NCBI RefSeq assembly: GCF_024713945.1
Contig: NC_134686.1
Span: 1,512,001 to 1,576,000, forward strand
Length of the DNA stretch: 64,000 bases
DNA from: Dermatophagoides farinae
Taxonomy: Eukaryota; Arthropoda; Arachnida; Sarcoptiformes; Pyroglyphidae
Reading direction: 5' to 3'
Positions 28,401-43,800 of the stretch are shown piece after piece. The translations under genes and the position numbers were made by a program. The notes under the pieces were generated by a model that searched no databases, was not told the DNA's origin, and worked only from the letters and a program-made list of their open reading frames with translations. Within the stretch, counting starts at the first letter, position 1. Each line of letters starts with the position of its first letter.

Positions 28401-30482
28401 TCATTATTTTCAAGCTGTCCATATAATAAATTTTCTACGATTAGATCCTTATTATTGTTGTTTGTTGTAGAGTTTTTGGTTTGTTTGTGTCTGTGGATAA
28501 TTAAAATAGGTTTTTTTTATGTCTGTATAATGGTGGTGGTGGTGGTGATGTATTCGTTAGCTTTGACAACAAATGACGCCCGACCCAGAAAAACAGTACC
28601 GATTCATTTGGGATTTTACTACTATCCACCATCATTTTTTTTTCTTATATTTTCTTCAACATACACACCCGAACATTGAGCAATTCATTTTACTTTTTTT
28701 TTTTTTTTGGTTCTTTCTTGAAAATCAATCAGCAACATTTTTTTTTCGCTCTCGTCTTAATTCTGATTCAATTTTGTCCATTCAAATTGGTGACAATTGA
28801 AAATGGAAAATTTTCATCTTACAGCAAACAAAAAAAAACGGCACATAGAAATACATCATGGATTCTATTTTTGTCCATTTGAAATTCGTTGAATTCTATT
28901 AGATTTTCAATCACATGATGATGATGGTGGAAATTTTTTTTTTTTGACGCCCATTGTCAGCCTTGTTCCAAATTTTTATTTTTCATGAATTCATTTTAAA
29001 GATGATTTTTTAAAGTTGAAAATTTTTTTTTTGTTTCAGAAAAGAAGAAAAATGATTTCTCCGGAAATAACTTTATCTAACCATTGATCATTGACGATGA
29101 AGATGATGATGATGGTGATGGAATCTAATAATTGATACGATACGAATCGATGATTATTTCAATTTCGTTTTTCTCTTTCTCTTTCTCTTTTTCATTTTGA
29201 TAGAAAAAAAAAAAATAACAGAAACAGAATGAGAACAAAAAAAATGGCAATTTATTCTGATGAACAGCAAAAAAAAAACGAATGAAATGCACTACAAAAA
29301 TGGATGAAAAGTCAAATTGGGTGTTATTTTGAAATGATTTTCTTGATGATGATGATGATTATTATGGTAGTTATTAACACTTTTCTTTCCTTTTGAAGAA
29401 TTCGATTTGTTGCTGCTGTTGTTCATAATTGACTTAATGATAACGTTTTGTTCAATAATAATTTTTTTTTTGCCTTTTTCGTTTCTAGATCATGTAATTT
29501 ATTATCCTGTCTATCTAGCTATCATGATTATTATCATTTCTCAAAGATCATCATCATCATTAAAAGTGTTTTGTAAATGTAGAGTTATTTTTTATACACA
29601 CACACACACAATTCTACAATTTATGATTGTCAATTGATCGAATCGATTTATCGTGTTGTGTACGTCTGTGTGTCTGTGTGTTTGTGTGTGCGTTTGTAGA
29701 TTTTATTTCTTCAGTTTTATGAGTCGATTTCTTTTTTTTATTTAGTTTCATTGATTGATTATTCAAAATATCATTACATTCACCCATTCAATGATGTGAT
29801 TTTTTTTCTCTGTGTGTGTGTGCCTATTTTTTTTTTGGTCCATTGTCCATTTTTGATTGTAAAATAAAATTTACATTTCATTCATTCAGGATTGTGACAT
29901 GAATACATGAATGCGGTGGTCAATTTGGTTCGATTTTCAATTAAATGTTTAATGAAAATTTATTTATCGAACGAATTGACTATTTGAGTTGGATTTTTAG
30001 TTTTTCAATTTTGAAATTTGATTAAAAAAAACAGACATTTGAATATCAATCCATTTACATTTGTGTGTTTCATTGATTTTCAGTATTTGTTGTTGTTGTT
30101 GTTGTGTTGTTGTCATCTGGATTCCAAGGAAAAAGAGAATTTTTTTTTTTTTGGTTGCTCGGATTCCTATTCTTTTGATGATCCACCACCACCACCACCA
30201 CCATTCATATGATGGTGGTGGTGGTGATTTGCCCATGGATTTTTTTTTTACTACGATACGATTCATTTAATACACACACACACACAGAATGAAGAAGAAT
30301 CATAATAATAAAATGAAAACGGTATGAATTTTTTTTTTGTTCTGTGTGTATTCTGTATTGAAACCATGCATGTACGATGATGATGGAAAATGAACTTTTT
30401 TTTCATTCATTCATTCATTCACTTACAATTGAAACAACTGAAATGGAATGTCGTTTTTTTTTCTTTCTCTCTTCTTTGGCTT

Positions 30483-30514
<32 letters not shown>

Positions 30515-30796
30515 AACTACAAATTGTAGCTACAACAATGTAAGCAATCATCATCATCATCATCATAATCATTGTCAATTATGAAGAGCTATATTCCTAT
30601 TACTAGGTCCTAGGAACTGAAATTGTTTAGAAAAATGATTATGATTATTATGGATGCAATCACATACAATGTGACTTGGGCACACTAACTACTTCACTAT
30701 GTGCAAAAAAATTCTTTTTGATTTTCGTGCCTGGATACAATCACCACTTGGAGAATGGATTCAGAATTTTTTCCACAGGATAAATAAATGTATGTG

Positions 30797-30836
<40 letters not shown>

Positions 30837-30939
30837 ATGAAAAAAAATCTCCAGAATCCATAATAAGAATGATATGACATGACTACTACTGGGTATATCA
30901 TGATATCATGTTTGTTTGATATTTCAAATAAAACACACA

Positions 30940-30978
<39 letters not shown>

Positions 30979-33900
30979 GATGCTTGTAATTTAAATAACA
31001 ATAATATTCTGTAAATTCTCTCTCTCTTTCTCTTCGTTCTGTTTGAAATAAAAGTGGCACTTATTTACATCTGTGTACTCGTATTTGTTGTCGTTGTTGT
31101 TATTTGTTGTAATTTTTTTTTCTATATTTGCTTCACTTCATAGTTTTTTTTCTATCCATCCATCCATTCATTCATCCATCCATTTATTCATTGTTCAATC
31201 ATTGAGAATTGACAACATCAATGGATTCTACGTAGCAGAATCCGTATTGTACAAGTAACAATTTGTTTCGAAAATTGAAAATTGTAATTTGAATCCATTT
31301 GATCCATATCCAAATCGATATTCGTAGTTCATATTGGTTTTTATATCAATCAAACTAAATGAATGAATGAATGAATGAATTGAATGATTTTTATAATCAT
31401 CGAATATAATGAACGTTGATGATAAGCGATCATAATTTTATATATTACATTTATGGATCAAATGTGTGGCCCATTTCCATAATGTCTATTTTTTTGGTAT
31501 TATTCGGTTATTAAATATTTATCATCATCATCATCATTGTTTGATTATCAAGACAAAAAAAAATGATAATGTTTTTCTGTGTTTGGATATAGTTTGATTG
31601 TTTTGTTTAGTTATATTTCCTATTATCCAATTCATTTTTTTTTCTTTATTCGATTCGTCTCGATTGTCTTCAATCAATCCATCCATCCATCCATACATAC
31701 ATACTATTCTATTCTATCATACACACACACACACACACACACAGTATTCATTCACAATGTATATCGATTGAAAATAACGAGGCATTAAGAATCAATCGTT
31801 TGGAAACTTTCTTTTTTTCTTGCTCAAGACATACATTCAAAATTCTGGTGTTGTTGTTTTTTTCTACTTTTAGTTTGAAATTCAAAATGCCACATGACCT
31901 GTGTATGTGTGTGTGTGTGAGTGTATATCACAAACGAAAATGGCATACTTGAAACAACACAGCAAAAAAAATGGAAAGAAAAAAATATAAAAACAAAAAA
32001 AAAAATATGAGAATTGTCACGAAATCATTATTTTTTTCCCTTTTCTGCTGCTGTTGTTCATTTCATTTCATTTCATTTCCCATTTTATACTGTATTAGTT
32101 CATTTTTTACATATATGAACTTTCAACTCAAACAGACAGAAAAAAAAAGTTTTTTTTTTCTCAAAAACAGTCTTTTTTCCCATTTCTGTATCTATTTTTT
32201 TTTTGTTTTGTTTTCTTTTCTCTTCAAGAGATGATGATGATGATGATGATGATCAATAATAATAATAAGTAGAATGAAGTTGTCTATCTATGAAATGGTC
32301 CATTGAACTAAAAAAAAAAAAAAACAACAACAACGAAACGTATTCTGTTGTTGTCAAAAAAATTTTTTTTTTTTTCATTCAAAGATTCAAAAATGATCCA
32401 TAGACAAGATGAGAAGAAAAAAGCTTGTCAAAATTTGTTTTGTTTGTTTTCATTCATGACGTCTTATTATTATTATTCTGTGATTCTGTTGATGTGTTTT
32501 ACATTTATTTGTTTTTTTTTCACGTGATAACTTGAAAATTATTCCTTGAAAAAACATCAACGTGGAATTTTTGTTGTTGTTTTTTTGATCAATCAGAACA
32601 ACAACAACAACAACAACAAAAATTTTCAAATAGATTTTCTATCACACACACACACACATTCTGTACAGTGCGAAAAAAAAACAATTTACAACATCTTGTA
32701 ATTTGTAGAATAAAAAACAAAAATTATTCTTGGCTTTCTTTCCGTCGTTGATAATTTAAAATTTTTGCATTTTGGAACCAACAACCAGCAACAGCAGCCA
32801 AGAAAAAAACTTTGGAATTCAATTGGTTTCATTCATCGAAAAAAAAGTAAAATGAAAAAAAAACTTTATCGAATTGAATGAAAAAAAAACTTAAATTTAG
32901 TATGCGCATAATGATTATCACACACACACACACACACAGTCTGGGTGTGTACTAATTCTTTCGTTTTTTTTTCATTCATTCATTCATTTTCACTCACTGA
33001 ATGAATGAAAATATTCAATACGAATTTTATATTGAACCACGTTGAATTCTCTTTTTTTTTAATGTTTTCAATATTCTTGTTATTTGTTTGGGTATTTGTT
33101 TGCTGAAAGAAGAAAAAAAACATTTCATGTTTGTTCGTTTGTTATTCTATTCATTTTACGTTACAGTATTCTTTTTTTATTTGTTGCCAAAAAAAAAAGA
33201 ATAAAGCAACAACGACAACAACAAATACTATGATGATCCATGAGTCAATGAAGAATCTTGGAATCGAATAGAATTTGAATGGTAATAGAAATGAAAATGT
33301 TGTACAAGATGCTTTTTCTTTGGTTTTGATATTCTTCTTCTTTTGGTGATTGTTGTTTTTCGTGGTGGGGGGTGGTGGTGATGGTGGTGGGAGAGAAAGA
33401 AAATATAATGTAGTCATTTTCGTCTCAATATCATTGGGAATTCCGATTCTCGATTACAATATTATTATTGTACTACAGAACGTCCAGAATGAATACAATG
33501 ATGATTCTTGGGTGGCTGTGTGTGTGTGTGTGTGTGTGTGAGGAAGAACAAACCGAAAAAAATAGAAAGAATACAATACACCAGAGATACTAACAGAATC
33601 TTGTGAATACCATAGTCAATTTATTATGATTTTGATTGTCCATAATCATATGGATCATATCTCTGTCTCTGTCTCTCTCTTTTTCTATTCGGTTTTTATT
33701 TACTTATTAATACATCAGAATATTCTGAATTTTGTTTCTATTTGATAGACACATATATTTGTTCTGGTTGCATGTAATGTATTACTAATTCAGCAAGTAG
33801 CTCTCAAATTTCCTTATCGTCATCATCATCAACATCATCATCATCGTTTGTTGGTTCAATTCATTGAATATAATCTGGACATTCATTCACACTTAACTAC

Positions 33901-36057
33901 ACACAGTATACATTAGTGAATCTGATTCCATATTTTTTTTTTGTCTGTGTATGGATTCAATCATCATCATTATTCTGATTTATGTTTCAATCTATGAAAT
34001 GTTGAGAGATTTTCTTTTCCTCTTTCCATTTCTCTTTCTTTTTTTTTTTGCTGGCAATTGTGAAACTCAACTTTCGTCTTCAATCTATTCATATTTGTAT
34101 ATAGAGTGAAGTGAAGGAATGAGTGAATATTGTCAATAATTCAATTTATTGCACATTATTTGATTATATAACTTTGTTCTTTCGTTTATTCGTTCATCAT
34201 CAACATCATCATCATCATCATCGTCTTATTCTTGACGATGAGTGCTTTTTTTCCCTCATCGATTCGATTCTCGAGAGTCAATATGTAACAAAAACAACAA
34301 CAACAACGATGATGATGATGATGATGGAAAAAATGGCAAAAAAAAAAAGAAAATCAGATTGAAAATAGAGATGAAAAGCATGAAAATGGAAATTTACATT
34401 TTTTTTGTTTTGTTTTGTTTTTGCTGTCTATTTTTTCCAGAATATAATCGAAGAAAGAATAAAAATGAAAAATTCCATTATTCTGGTTCGTTCAAATAAC
34501 AGAAACATTTCCTATTTCATAATTTTTTTGCGAAATTTTGTTTCTTGGCCGGTTTTTTTTCCATTTGTAATGACAATAAATAATAAGGATTTTGTTTTGG
34601 AGAAAAAATTTTCTTCCATACAATGCAAATTATCATTTCAAAAAAAATTTTTCTCGGCAAATTTCCCCACTGTTTGTGACAACATCAGCAAATTTCGTTC
34701 AGGAAAATTTCTGCATTTTAGTTTTTGCAGATTATTTTGACATTTTTATTAATAATAATGATGATAATGATAATTTTAAATGGCCATTAATTGCTAGAAT
34801 TTCAAATTTTATTAAATTTTTTAATGAAAAAAAAATTCTAGTTCTTTGTTTTTGATGTGATGTGTTTTCAAGTGCTTGGAAGTGGAATTCATTCGAAAAA
34901 TTATGGCTAAATTATGTCCATCTCGTTAAAGTAATTTCACTTTTTCATAAGAAGCATCAAAGTATTTCCGGTCATCCAATATTCACATAAATAATGGATA
35001 ATTTCGATTCTTTTTTTGTGGATTATGATCGATTGATTGTTTATTTGTTTGTTTGTTTGTTTTTCCACTCTCTCAATAATATAAATCGATTTAGATGCGG
35101 AAATATCGAAATACATCTTTATAGATCCGATTTGCTTCATTTATTTTGTTCATCATCATCATCAACATCATTCTATGATCCATAAATATTTGAATAATTG
35201 ATCGATTAATTAATCAATGTTGATGGGATAAATTTTCCATTTTCTAATTTTATATGAATGATCCATCTATGTAATCTTTCTACCAATGTTTATGATGTAT
35301 AAGGGTGTGTGGGTGTGTAGTATACATGAATAATACACACATACGGAATCTGTCAAGCTACAACAACATCATCATGGATCATTTAACATTATATAATAAC
35401 GTAATGTAGATGATGGTGGTGGTGGTTGTGAACAACAAATTGGGGAAAAAAAAGTTTTTTTTTCATCATTTTGTTGTTGTCCATCCATTTTGTTTGGTTT
35501 GGTCCATCAATCGTATATTTTTTTGTTTGTTTTCATTCGTCGTCATTCCGGCAGAAATTCTTCTATCGGAATCCCGGAGAAAGTGCAACAAGAAAAAAAA
35601 GGATTTCCACTTCTTGTTTCGATTCACGGTTGTTTGAAATGCATCATTGAATTCATGACCAATGGGGGTCGTGGAAAGAAAAAAAAAAGAAGAAAAATTA
35701 TTCTTTGAAATCAAATCAAAACTTGTACTTTGGATTTCCTTGTTTTGTTGTCAGATTTTTGGTTATTTTTTTTTTTTGAATGTTGTAAAATTGAAAAAAC
35801 CCAAACAACAGCAACAACAACAACAAGAATCGATTCTGTTCCAATTAATAAATAACAAATGTTTTGGTCTAAAAGTTTTATTTTCTTTCTTTCTTCCACT
35901 TTATTCCAATCGATTGAAGACAATTTCTGAGCTTTTTTTTATTTGCAAAAAAAATTCTGTGCAATTCGTGTTTCAAACAAAAAAGAAAAAGAGAAAAAAG
36001 AAAATTCATTCAAGCAAATATCAAATTCTTGTGAAATACATTTGTTTTGTAGTATTT

Positions 36058-36089
<32 letters not shown>

Positions 36090-37800
36090 AATTCAGTAGT
36101 ACAAAAGTTGGTTAATCGTGGATCGTTTGTTTGTTTGTCTGTTTGTAAATTTTTTTTTTTTATTCTTTCATTTGACTGTTTGTTTCTGTTGTGCCAATTT
36201 TAATCCGAATTTAATTGGCAAAGAATATATTTTCGTCGTTTATTCGTTCGTTTGATTCATTCGATAGATTCTGTTGCATTTTTGTAATTCTAGAGAATAG
36301 GAAACTATTTTTTTTGTTGAAATTTTTATTTTTATTCATTGAATTTTTATTTTTAAGACTATTTCTACTCATTGGACGTCGTGGGATTTTTTTTTTGGAA
36401 TACAGTGGAACTATAATCATGTATACACAAGACTCATCGTCATCATCATCATTTTAATGATTATAATCCCAAAATAATTGGACATCATCAATGGAAATGA
36501 AATTTTTCTTTTTTTTTGTCATGCCAATCGAATTCCATGCAAAATAATTTGATTTCTTCTACGTTTTTTTTTTTGTTACCTTTTACCTATGTCCAATTCA
36601 CTGATTAACAAAATGGACTGAAAGCGAGGAAAAAAATTGCACCCGAATTAAAACGAGTTAAAATCGAGTTCATCATTGCAGAATGCCAAAAAAAAAAGAA
36701 AACAGAAAACGGGCAACTTAAGATGATGATGATGATTAAAATCTCTAATTGCAAATTCTAATTAGAATTTTTAGTTTAGGTGTGCGTTTGTGTGCGTGTA
36801 TCGTACACATTCAGGTCTTTATCAACTTGAATAATCATCATCATCATCATCAACATAATCTTTTTAGTTTACTGATTAATCGGACTAGCAAAAAAAAAAA
36901 AAAAAAATCTCAAAGATTCCAATACACACGAATCGTTATCGGTTCTGATCATCATCATCATCTTGTACGATGAATGTAACGGGATTTTATTCTTGAAATC
37001 ATCATCATCAAGAAAAAAAAGGAGCTTATCTTGTTTATTACGTTTTATTCTTATACAATCACACAAAAATCAGAATCGCTCATTCATTCACTTAGATCGA
37101 TTGGTAAGAATCACATATTATTATCATTATGATTATTCTTGTTCTATATTATATGTTTATATTTTTCATTTTACTTCAAGTTCCAATTCAAATAATAATA
37201 ATGATGATCTTGTCGTATGTCCATAAGAAAATGTTATTAGTGAAAAAAATGATGATGATGATGATATAAATCGTCGTTTCACTCATTTAAAGCCCGTATG
37301 TTGTTAGTGATTCTTCATCTCTATTTTTTTCTCTCTCTCTCTCTCATTGGGCGCCATTCTTTTTTTTTTGCTCTCTTGATAAAGCTGCTGCTGCTGTGTT
37401 GTGTGTGTGTGTGTTCATCATCAGTCGTTATTAAAGTGAACACACACACACACAACAATCAATCTTTCTTTTTATTTTTTTTTGGGCACTAAATTCTGGA
37501 TTCAAAACAAAAAAAAACCAGAACGCAAGACACACACACACACAGAATTCTGAGTTAATGATAATTATGATCATTATATTTGATATGATCCCCGTGGATG
37601 GGCAAATATCAAACGTCGTTTGTTGTTGTTGTTGTTGTTGCTGTAAACGAATTTCATTTCTAAGTCACTTTTTTTTCATAGATGAATGAATGATACACAC
37701 AGATTTTGGACTTTTTCTCTGTGTGTGTGTGTGTGTAGAAATGGCTGACTTTTTTTTTTTTTTTTTTTTCGTTAAAAAAAATTATTATAATGGCGTCCAC

Positions 37801-37837
<37 letters not shown>

Positions 37838-40800
37838 ATTTTGATGTGTGGACCCGAATTTTTTTTTTTGGCTATTGATTTTGAAATGAAAAAAAAGACA
37901 TAGACATTGAGTAGTAGTAGTAGTAGTCGTCATCCTCTCGGGTCCGATCGATTATCGATGATGATGATGATGATGATACTGAATGATGTCTGTATTTTTA
38001 TCCCTAGATATTTGTGTGTGTATATCGTAAACCGATTATTGAGTTTATTATAAAAACACAAAAAAAAATGGAAGCCAAATAACGAAATGGCTTCCAATAC
38101 AAATATCTATCATTTTTTTTGTTTTGTTTTTCTAGCCACCAATAATAATGATGATGATCATCATCATGATGATAATGAGAATCATCATAAAAAAAAAATT
38201 TCCAACGATTGATGTTTACTGCTGCCATTGATGATGATGATGATGATGATTATGGTTCAAGCTTTTTTTTGCGAATAAACTCTTTCATTTCATTTTTTTT
38301 TTGTTATTCAATGGAAACGGAAATCGTGCCAAAAAAATGGGATGTTTTCATCATCATTATAATGATGATGATGATGATGATGATGCCAAACAAATGCGTA
38401 TAGAATCCTTTGTTTTGTTTTGTCTGATGATGATGGTGGTGGTGGTGGTCTATCCATCTATGTATCTATCTAGTGTCTTTTTTTTCTGGTTCCATAAGCT
38501 TTTTATATCCAATGTAAAAGTATCATATATCTGTGTGTGTGTGTGTGTGTGTGTATGGAGCTAGAAAGATAGTGGGGAAAACAAAAAGAAACCTCGAATC
38601 AACTAACCAATGATAATGACGATAATAATAATGGCCATTTATATTACATACATATACATTAATTAAAACAACAAGTAAGCTTTCCTAATAATGTGTATGT
38701 ATATTATGAAACAAAACCAAAAAAAAAAAAAAACAAAAAAAGTTTGGTTTATTCATTTAATTTTTTTTTCTACTGGTTGTTTCTTAGGTTTATTTTTTAT
38801 GATGTAAATTTTTTTTTACTCCTCAGCTCCTCAGCTGAGATGTTTTTTTTCTCTCTCTCTCTCTCGGCTGGTCTTTAAAGAATGCAGTAATAACGGACAT
38901 AAAAAAAATTGGATTAATTTTACATCAAATATCCATGTATTTTCTTCCTTTTTTTTCATCATCATCATGATCATCATCCTCATTATGATTATAATTATGC
39001 TGATGATAATGTCGGTGTTGGTGATTAAAATACATGAAAATGATGATCATTGAAGTTTGAATCATAAATTTTACGTATTTTATGAATGTTTTTATTTTAT
39101 ATATGGACAATTTTCATAAATTTCAATATGATGACCATCATCATCATCATCATCATCATTGATCGGTCAAGGTTCTCATTACTAATTTGTAATAATGACT
39201 GAAAATGAATGAATGATCCAGGAAGGAAATTTTTTTTTCTTTGTCAAGTCAATCAAAATTCAAAAAAAAAAAAAAAAAAAAAAAAAAAACATCGCTACCA
39301 TCATTGATTTGATGCCATAGACAAGATAGTCACGCGTCACTCTGTAAAATGGAAAATTTTTTATTATTATTGGACAAAAAAAACAAGAAGAAAAAAGCAA
39401 GAATTTCTTCACCCATAGCTCGGTTATTTACTTATCTTTTTTTTTTTTGGTAACCATTTCACTGACTTATTTTGTGACTAAGACTAAAACTTTAAAGAAG
39501 ACGACGATGAAGAAAAAGAAATTAAATTTAATCTAATTGATAATTTGGTTGTGTGTATGTGTGTGTGTTGTTGTTGTATATATAGGTAATTATTTTACGA
39601 TTTTAAAGTCTTCATCATCATCATTTTCTTTACTTTTGGCCGACCACTACAACAACTGCTAATACGGCTGCTGCTGCTATGTTTATTTTTTTTGTTCATT
39701 AAAAGATGGAAAATGGTTTGATATGTTTAATTAAAAAAAAACGAAAAAAACGAAAAAAAAATTATCTCAACACAAGAAATGTACATTTCAATTAATTTTT
39801 TCAAAGTATCCGGATTGTCGACTTTAACTTTTTTTTCCTTTTGGCTGATGTTTGTATGTTGATGATGATGATGGATCAATTCGCCATTCTGTAGAAATGA
39901 GAAAATTTGATTTTCCACTTGTGTGTGTGTGTGAGTGTGTATATAGAACGGTAAATGCATTTATCTTGTTCAATATTTTTTTTTCGGTTTGGATTGGTTT
40001 CAGTTTGGTTTTGTCTACTACAAGTGTCATCATGAATGTCATCAAATTTGTATTTGAGTCAATTAGTAAGATATGGATACACACACACACACACTTAGAC
40101 TTTCCAAAATGATTATAAAACATTTCCACTTCCACTTCTTCTTCTGTTCATCATCATCATCATCAGGATGATACTAAGTGGATCCAAATTAATTTATCAT
40201 GCTTTAAATACATCAACATCATCATCATCGCTGTTCATGGAACCTTATTGCACATATACACTACTGTACTTTATGTACAACTCAATTCATTTCATTCTCA
40301 TTTATTGACAAATTTTCATTCATCCTCATCATATTCGATAATCGGATTCTTCGTTCGTTTTAAATTAAAAAAAAAAAGAAAACATTCACAAAACAAAGAA
40401 TAAATACAGACACAAGTGGCAGCAAGACAAGTTTGTACCAGTAAACTAAACTTCAATTTAAATTCACACACACACAGAGAACGAAAAGAAAATTTTATCA
40501 TGAAAAATTGAGTTTTTTGTTGTTGTTGTTGTTGTTGTTGTTTAACGAATAAAGTTATCATTATTTAAAATGAAAAAGTGGAAAAAGTTTTTTCTTCTTT
40601 GTCTCCCCTGTTGTTGTTGTTGTTGTTGTTCAAGTGTATGGTTCGATCTATTCATTCTGGAAAAAACTTTGCAGAAAAAAAAGATTGAAAGATTTTTTTT
40701 TTTTTCATTGATACATACCACACAAAGTTGGTGTGTGTGTGTGTGTGTGTGTATGTTTGTAAAATATTCACAGTCTATATATCGATATATTATATGATTC

Positions 40801-43800
40801 TTATATGAGGAACGAAATCAAAAATCAAAAAAAAAACCAACTTTTTGATATTGTTTGTATGCTGCAATGTAAAAATTGTCTCCAGAGACATTCTGGTCCC
40901 CGAATTCGACTTTTCATTCTGTTTCCATCATCATCATCATCATCGTCGTCGTCGTTTCGAGTTGTTCCAGCAAAAAAAAAAGTTGCCATTAAAATACCAA
41001 GGTAAATGGATGGGTGGATGGATGGATGCATACGGAATTCATTTTGTATATACCCACATATATACTACTAGAATATTGGAAAAAAAAGAACGGGGCGGGG
41101 GGCGTAAGCAGAAAATTCATAATTGATGATGATGATAATCATTCTCGATATATATCATATTTACACAATACAATAATATAACAAAAATTTTATGTACATT
41201 TTTTCATTTATTTTCATAGCAATTTTGTCCAGAAAAATTTTTCTTCATGGTATAGAATAATTTTCATATTTATTTTTTTTCTCATCGAATTTCTAAAAAT
41301 TTGAACCACATATCTCTTCATCATCTAGCTATCTATTTTTTTTATGGAAAAAAAAGTTAAATCTCATTCTCTCATTTATCGAATGAACCAAAGAATGATA
41401 AACAACAACAACAACAACAAAAACAACAACAACAACAACATTGAAAATGTATTTGAAATTTGAGATTCAAGATAGTGGGTTCCATATATATACCATAAAT
41501 ATTTACCCTATGCCAAATCAAATGACATAATTTTTCTTTTTTTTTGGGGGGGGTGGTTGGAGGGAGGTAGCAAGAAAAACTATCATATCATCATCATGGA
41601 GCAGCAGTGAGAAAGATGCTCGATTGAAAAAAATATGATGGATTAAACTTGTATGAAGCTATGTGCTTATTCATTCATTCAGGGGTTTCATTTTTCACCA
41701 AGAAAAAAAAATAGGAAAAAAAAACAACCCGAGAACCATACAAAGATCGTGTGGCCAACCAGAAAATCCAGTTTTTTTTCTACTACCGAACAAAAATCTT
41801 TGTTGCTTCTGTTTTTTTTTTTTTTTTTTTGGTTACTTACCAGTGAATGTTGACGGTAAAAAAAATATTAAATTGGACAAAAAAAAATTAATTAAAAAAC
41901 CGAAACCAATTCGATCATGATGTAATTAATCGCTTCTGCTGCTGCTGTCGCTGTTGTTGTTGTCGAATCTTTTTCCTTGTTATCATTTCATAGTCATCAT
42001 CATTTGATTATGATCTGAATCTCGTTGAAAAATCGACTGTGTGTGTGTGTATGGGGGAAGTGGGAAACCAATAGAAAAAATTGGATTGTGAAAGATGAGA
42101 TGAATGTGTATGTTTGTCCTCTCTTCTGTTTTTAAATGTTTTTTTTTCAATCATCCATCCATCCATTTATAATAACAATAATCTGTGTGTATGGAAAATT
42201 TAAAAAAAACCCGAATGAAATTCCCATTCAGATTCTTATATTGGCCATATGTTTTCCAATTCTGAAATGAAAATATTTTTTTCCTTTTCAATCCATTTGA
42301 ATCTTATTCCAACGACTATATACACACACACACACACTTTATTATTGATTATTATTATAATTTAATTCAAAATTTAAATTTTCAATATGGGCACACACAC
42401 ATCATTTCATTTTCCATTTTCTTTTCAGTTTTAAATTGAATTTTTTTTTCCTCTTCACAGGAAAGAATTTTAATCCATTCTTTTTTTTTTTTGATTTCAC
42501 ATTCATCGATTCAATGTAAAGAATTGAGAAAAGTTAGAATTTTCTCTTTCTCTCTTGGTCTCAAGAATTTCGTTTTTTTTCATATTTCCTACTTTTTTTC
42601 AAATGACAATTGTTATGATGATTATGGAATTTATTCTGGTAGAATATCAAAAAAAAAACAATGATAACAACGAATTTTTTTTTAATCAGAGAAATAAAAA
42701 ACATTTGAAATGTTTGAAATTCTGGAACCTTTTCATATCTCTCTATCGCCTTTGTATAATTTATGAAACAATGTTCTTGGTGGTTGTGTCAATTATTTTT
42801 TTTTCACATCTTTTGTCCATCAATATAAAACCGGGAGACAATGAAGAAATTTTGTCCAAATGGAACAAAAAGTTTTGATGTTACGTTTTTGTGTTTTCAA
42901 TCACAATATACAATGCATAGAATACAATGTTTACAATTATTTGTCACCAGAAAACAAAAAAAATTTTTCGTCTTTGTTTCGTGAATATTCGAATGAATGT
43001 GATTTCAGAATTGTTAAGCAGCATTTTGAAACATTTTCATGGTTTTCTTTTCATTTGGTTTCAAAAATAAAATCCGGCCACTTTCATGCTATGTGCTGCT
43101 TGTACAATAATAATTGATTATAATCATGGATCAAAACATAAATGAAAATGAAAATGAAATTAGCTATAACGTAATATTCATTCTCATTTTTCAGTAATAA
43201 CCAAACGCCAAAGATTTCTTAATAATAGATTTCCGTAAAGTTTTTTCTGATGATGATGATGATGATTTTCTCTAATCATTATTAATTTTTATCGCCTTTT
43301 TTTTCGCTGGTCTTTCTTTTCAAACTTTTGTTCTTCTTTTGTTCTTCTTTTATTCTTTCTTCCTTTTTTTTGGTTGTCATTTTATTATCAATTAAATAAT
43401 TTATATGGCAAACAAAAAAAGGAAGATCGGTAGTCAGTCATTAATCTAAGAATGAATTCTTGCTTTTTGTTCGTTCTGGAATTTGTGACAACCTAAATCA
43501 ATCGAATGGCCATACAGAATTATGGCCAACATTAAAAGTAAGAAAAACGAAAAATTCTTCAATTGGAATTATCATCATGATTATTATTGCTAAAAACAGT
43601 GGCTAGTGGGCAACTTTCTAATGGATTCTCTTGTTTTTTTTGGTCAATCATTCTGACAGTTTTGTTATTCTATCACACAATACTTGAAAAATACGGTAGC
43701 ATCCGGAATTCATAACATCATATATATATCGGATTCCATTACTTTCAATTTGATATTTGATTGATTGTTCATTTTAGTTAGTTAAGAATAAAAATACAAT

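Noticed and set aside
35662-36099. 145-codon plus-strand open frame
   Set aside because: Made of Lys/Phe runs, poly-Gln and poly-Leu from microsatellites; no domain.
39262-39289. A28 tract as the tail of a retrotransposed element
   Set aside because: No open frame, target-site duplication or conserved sequence on its 5' side.
42555-43117. Two overlapping plus-strand open frames in the Ror intron
   Set aside because: Phe/Ile-rich, different frames, no family resemblance, no splice signals that would join them to Ror in phase.
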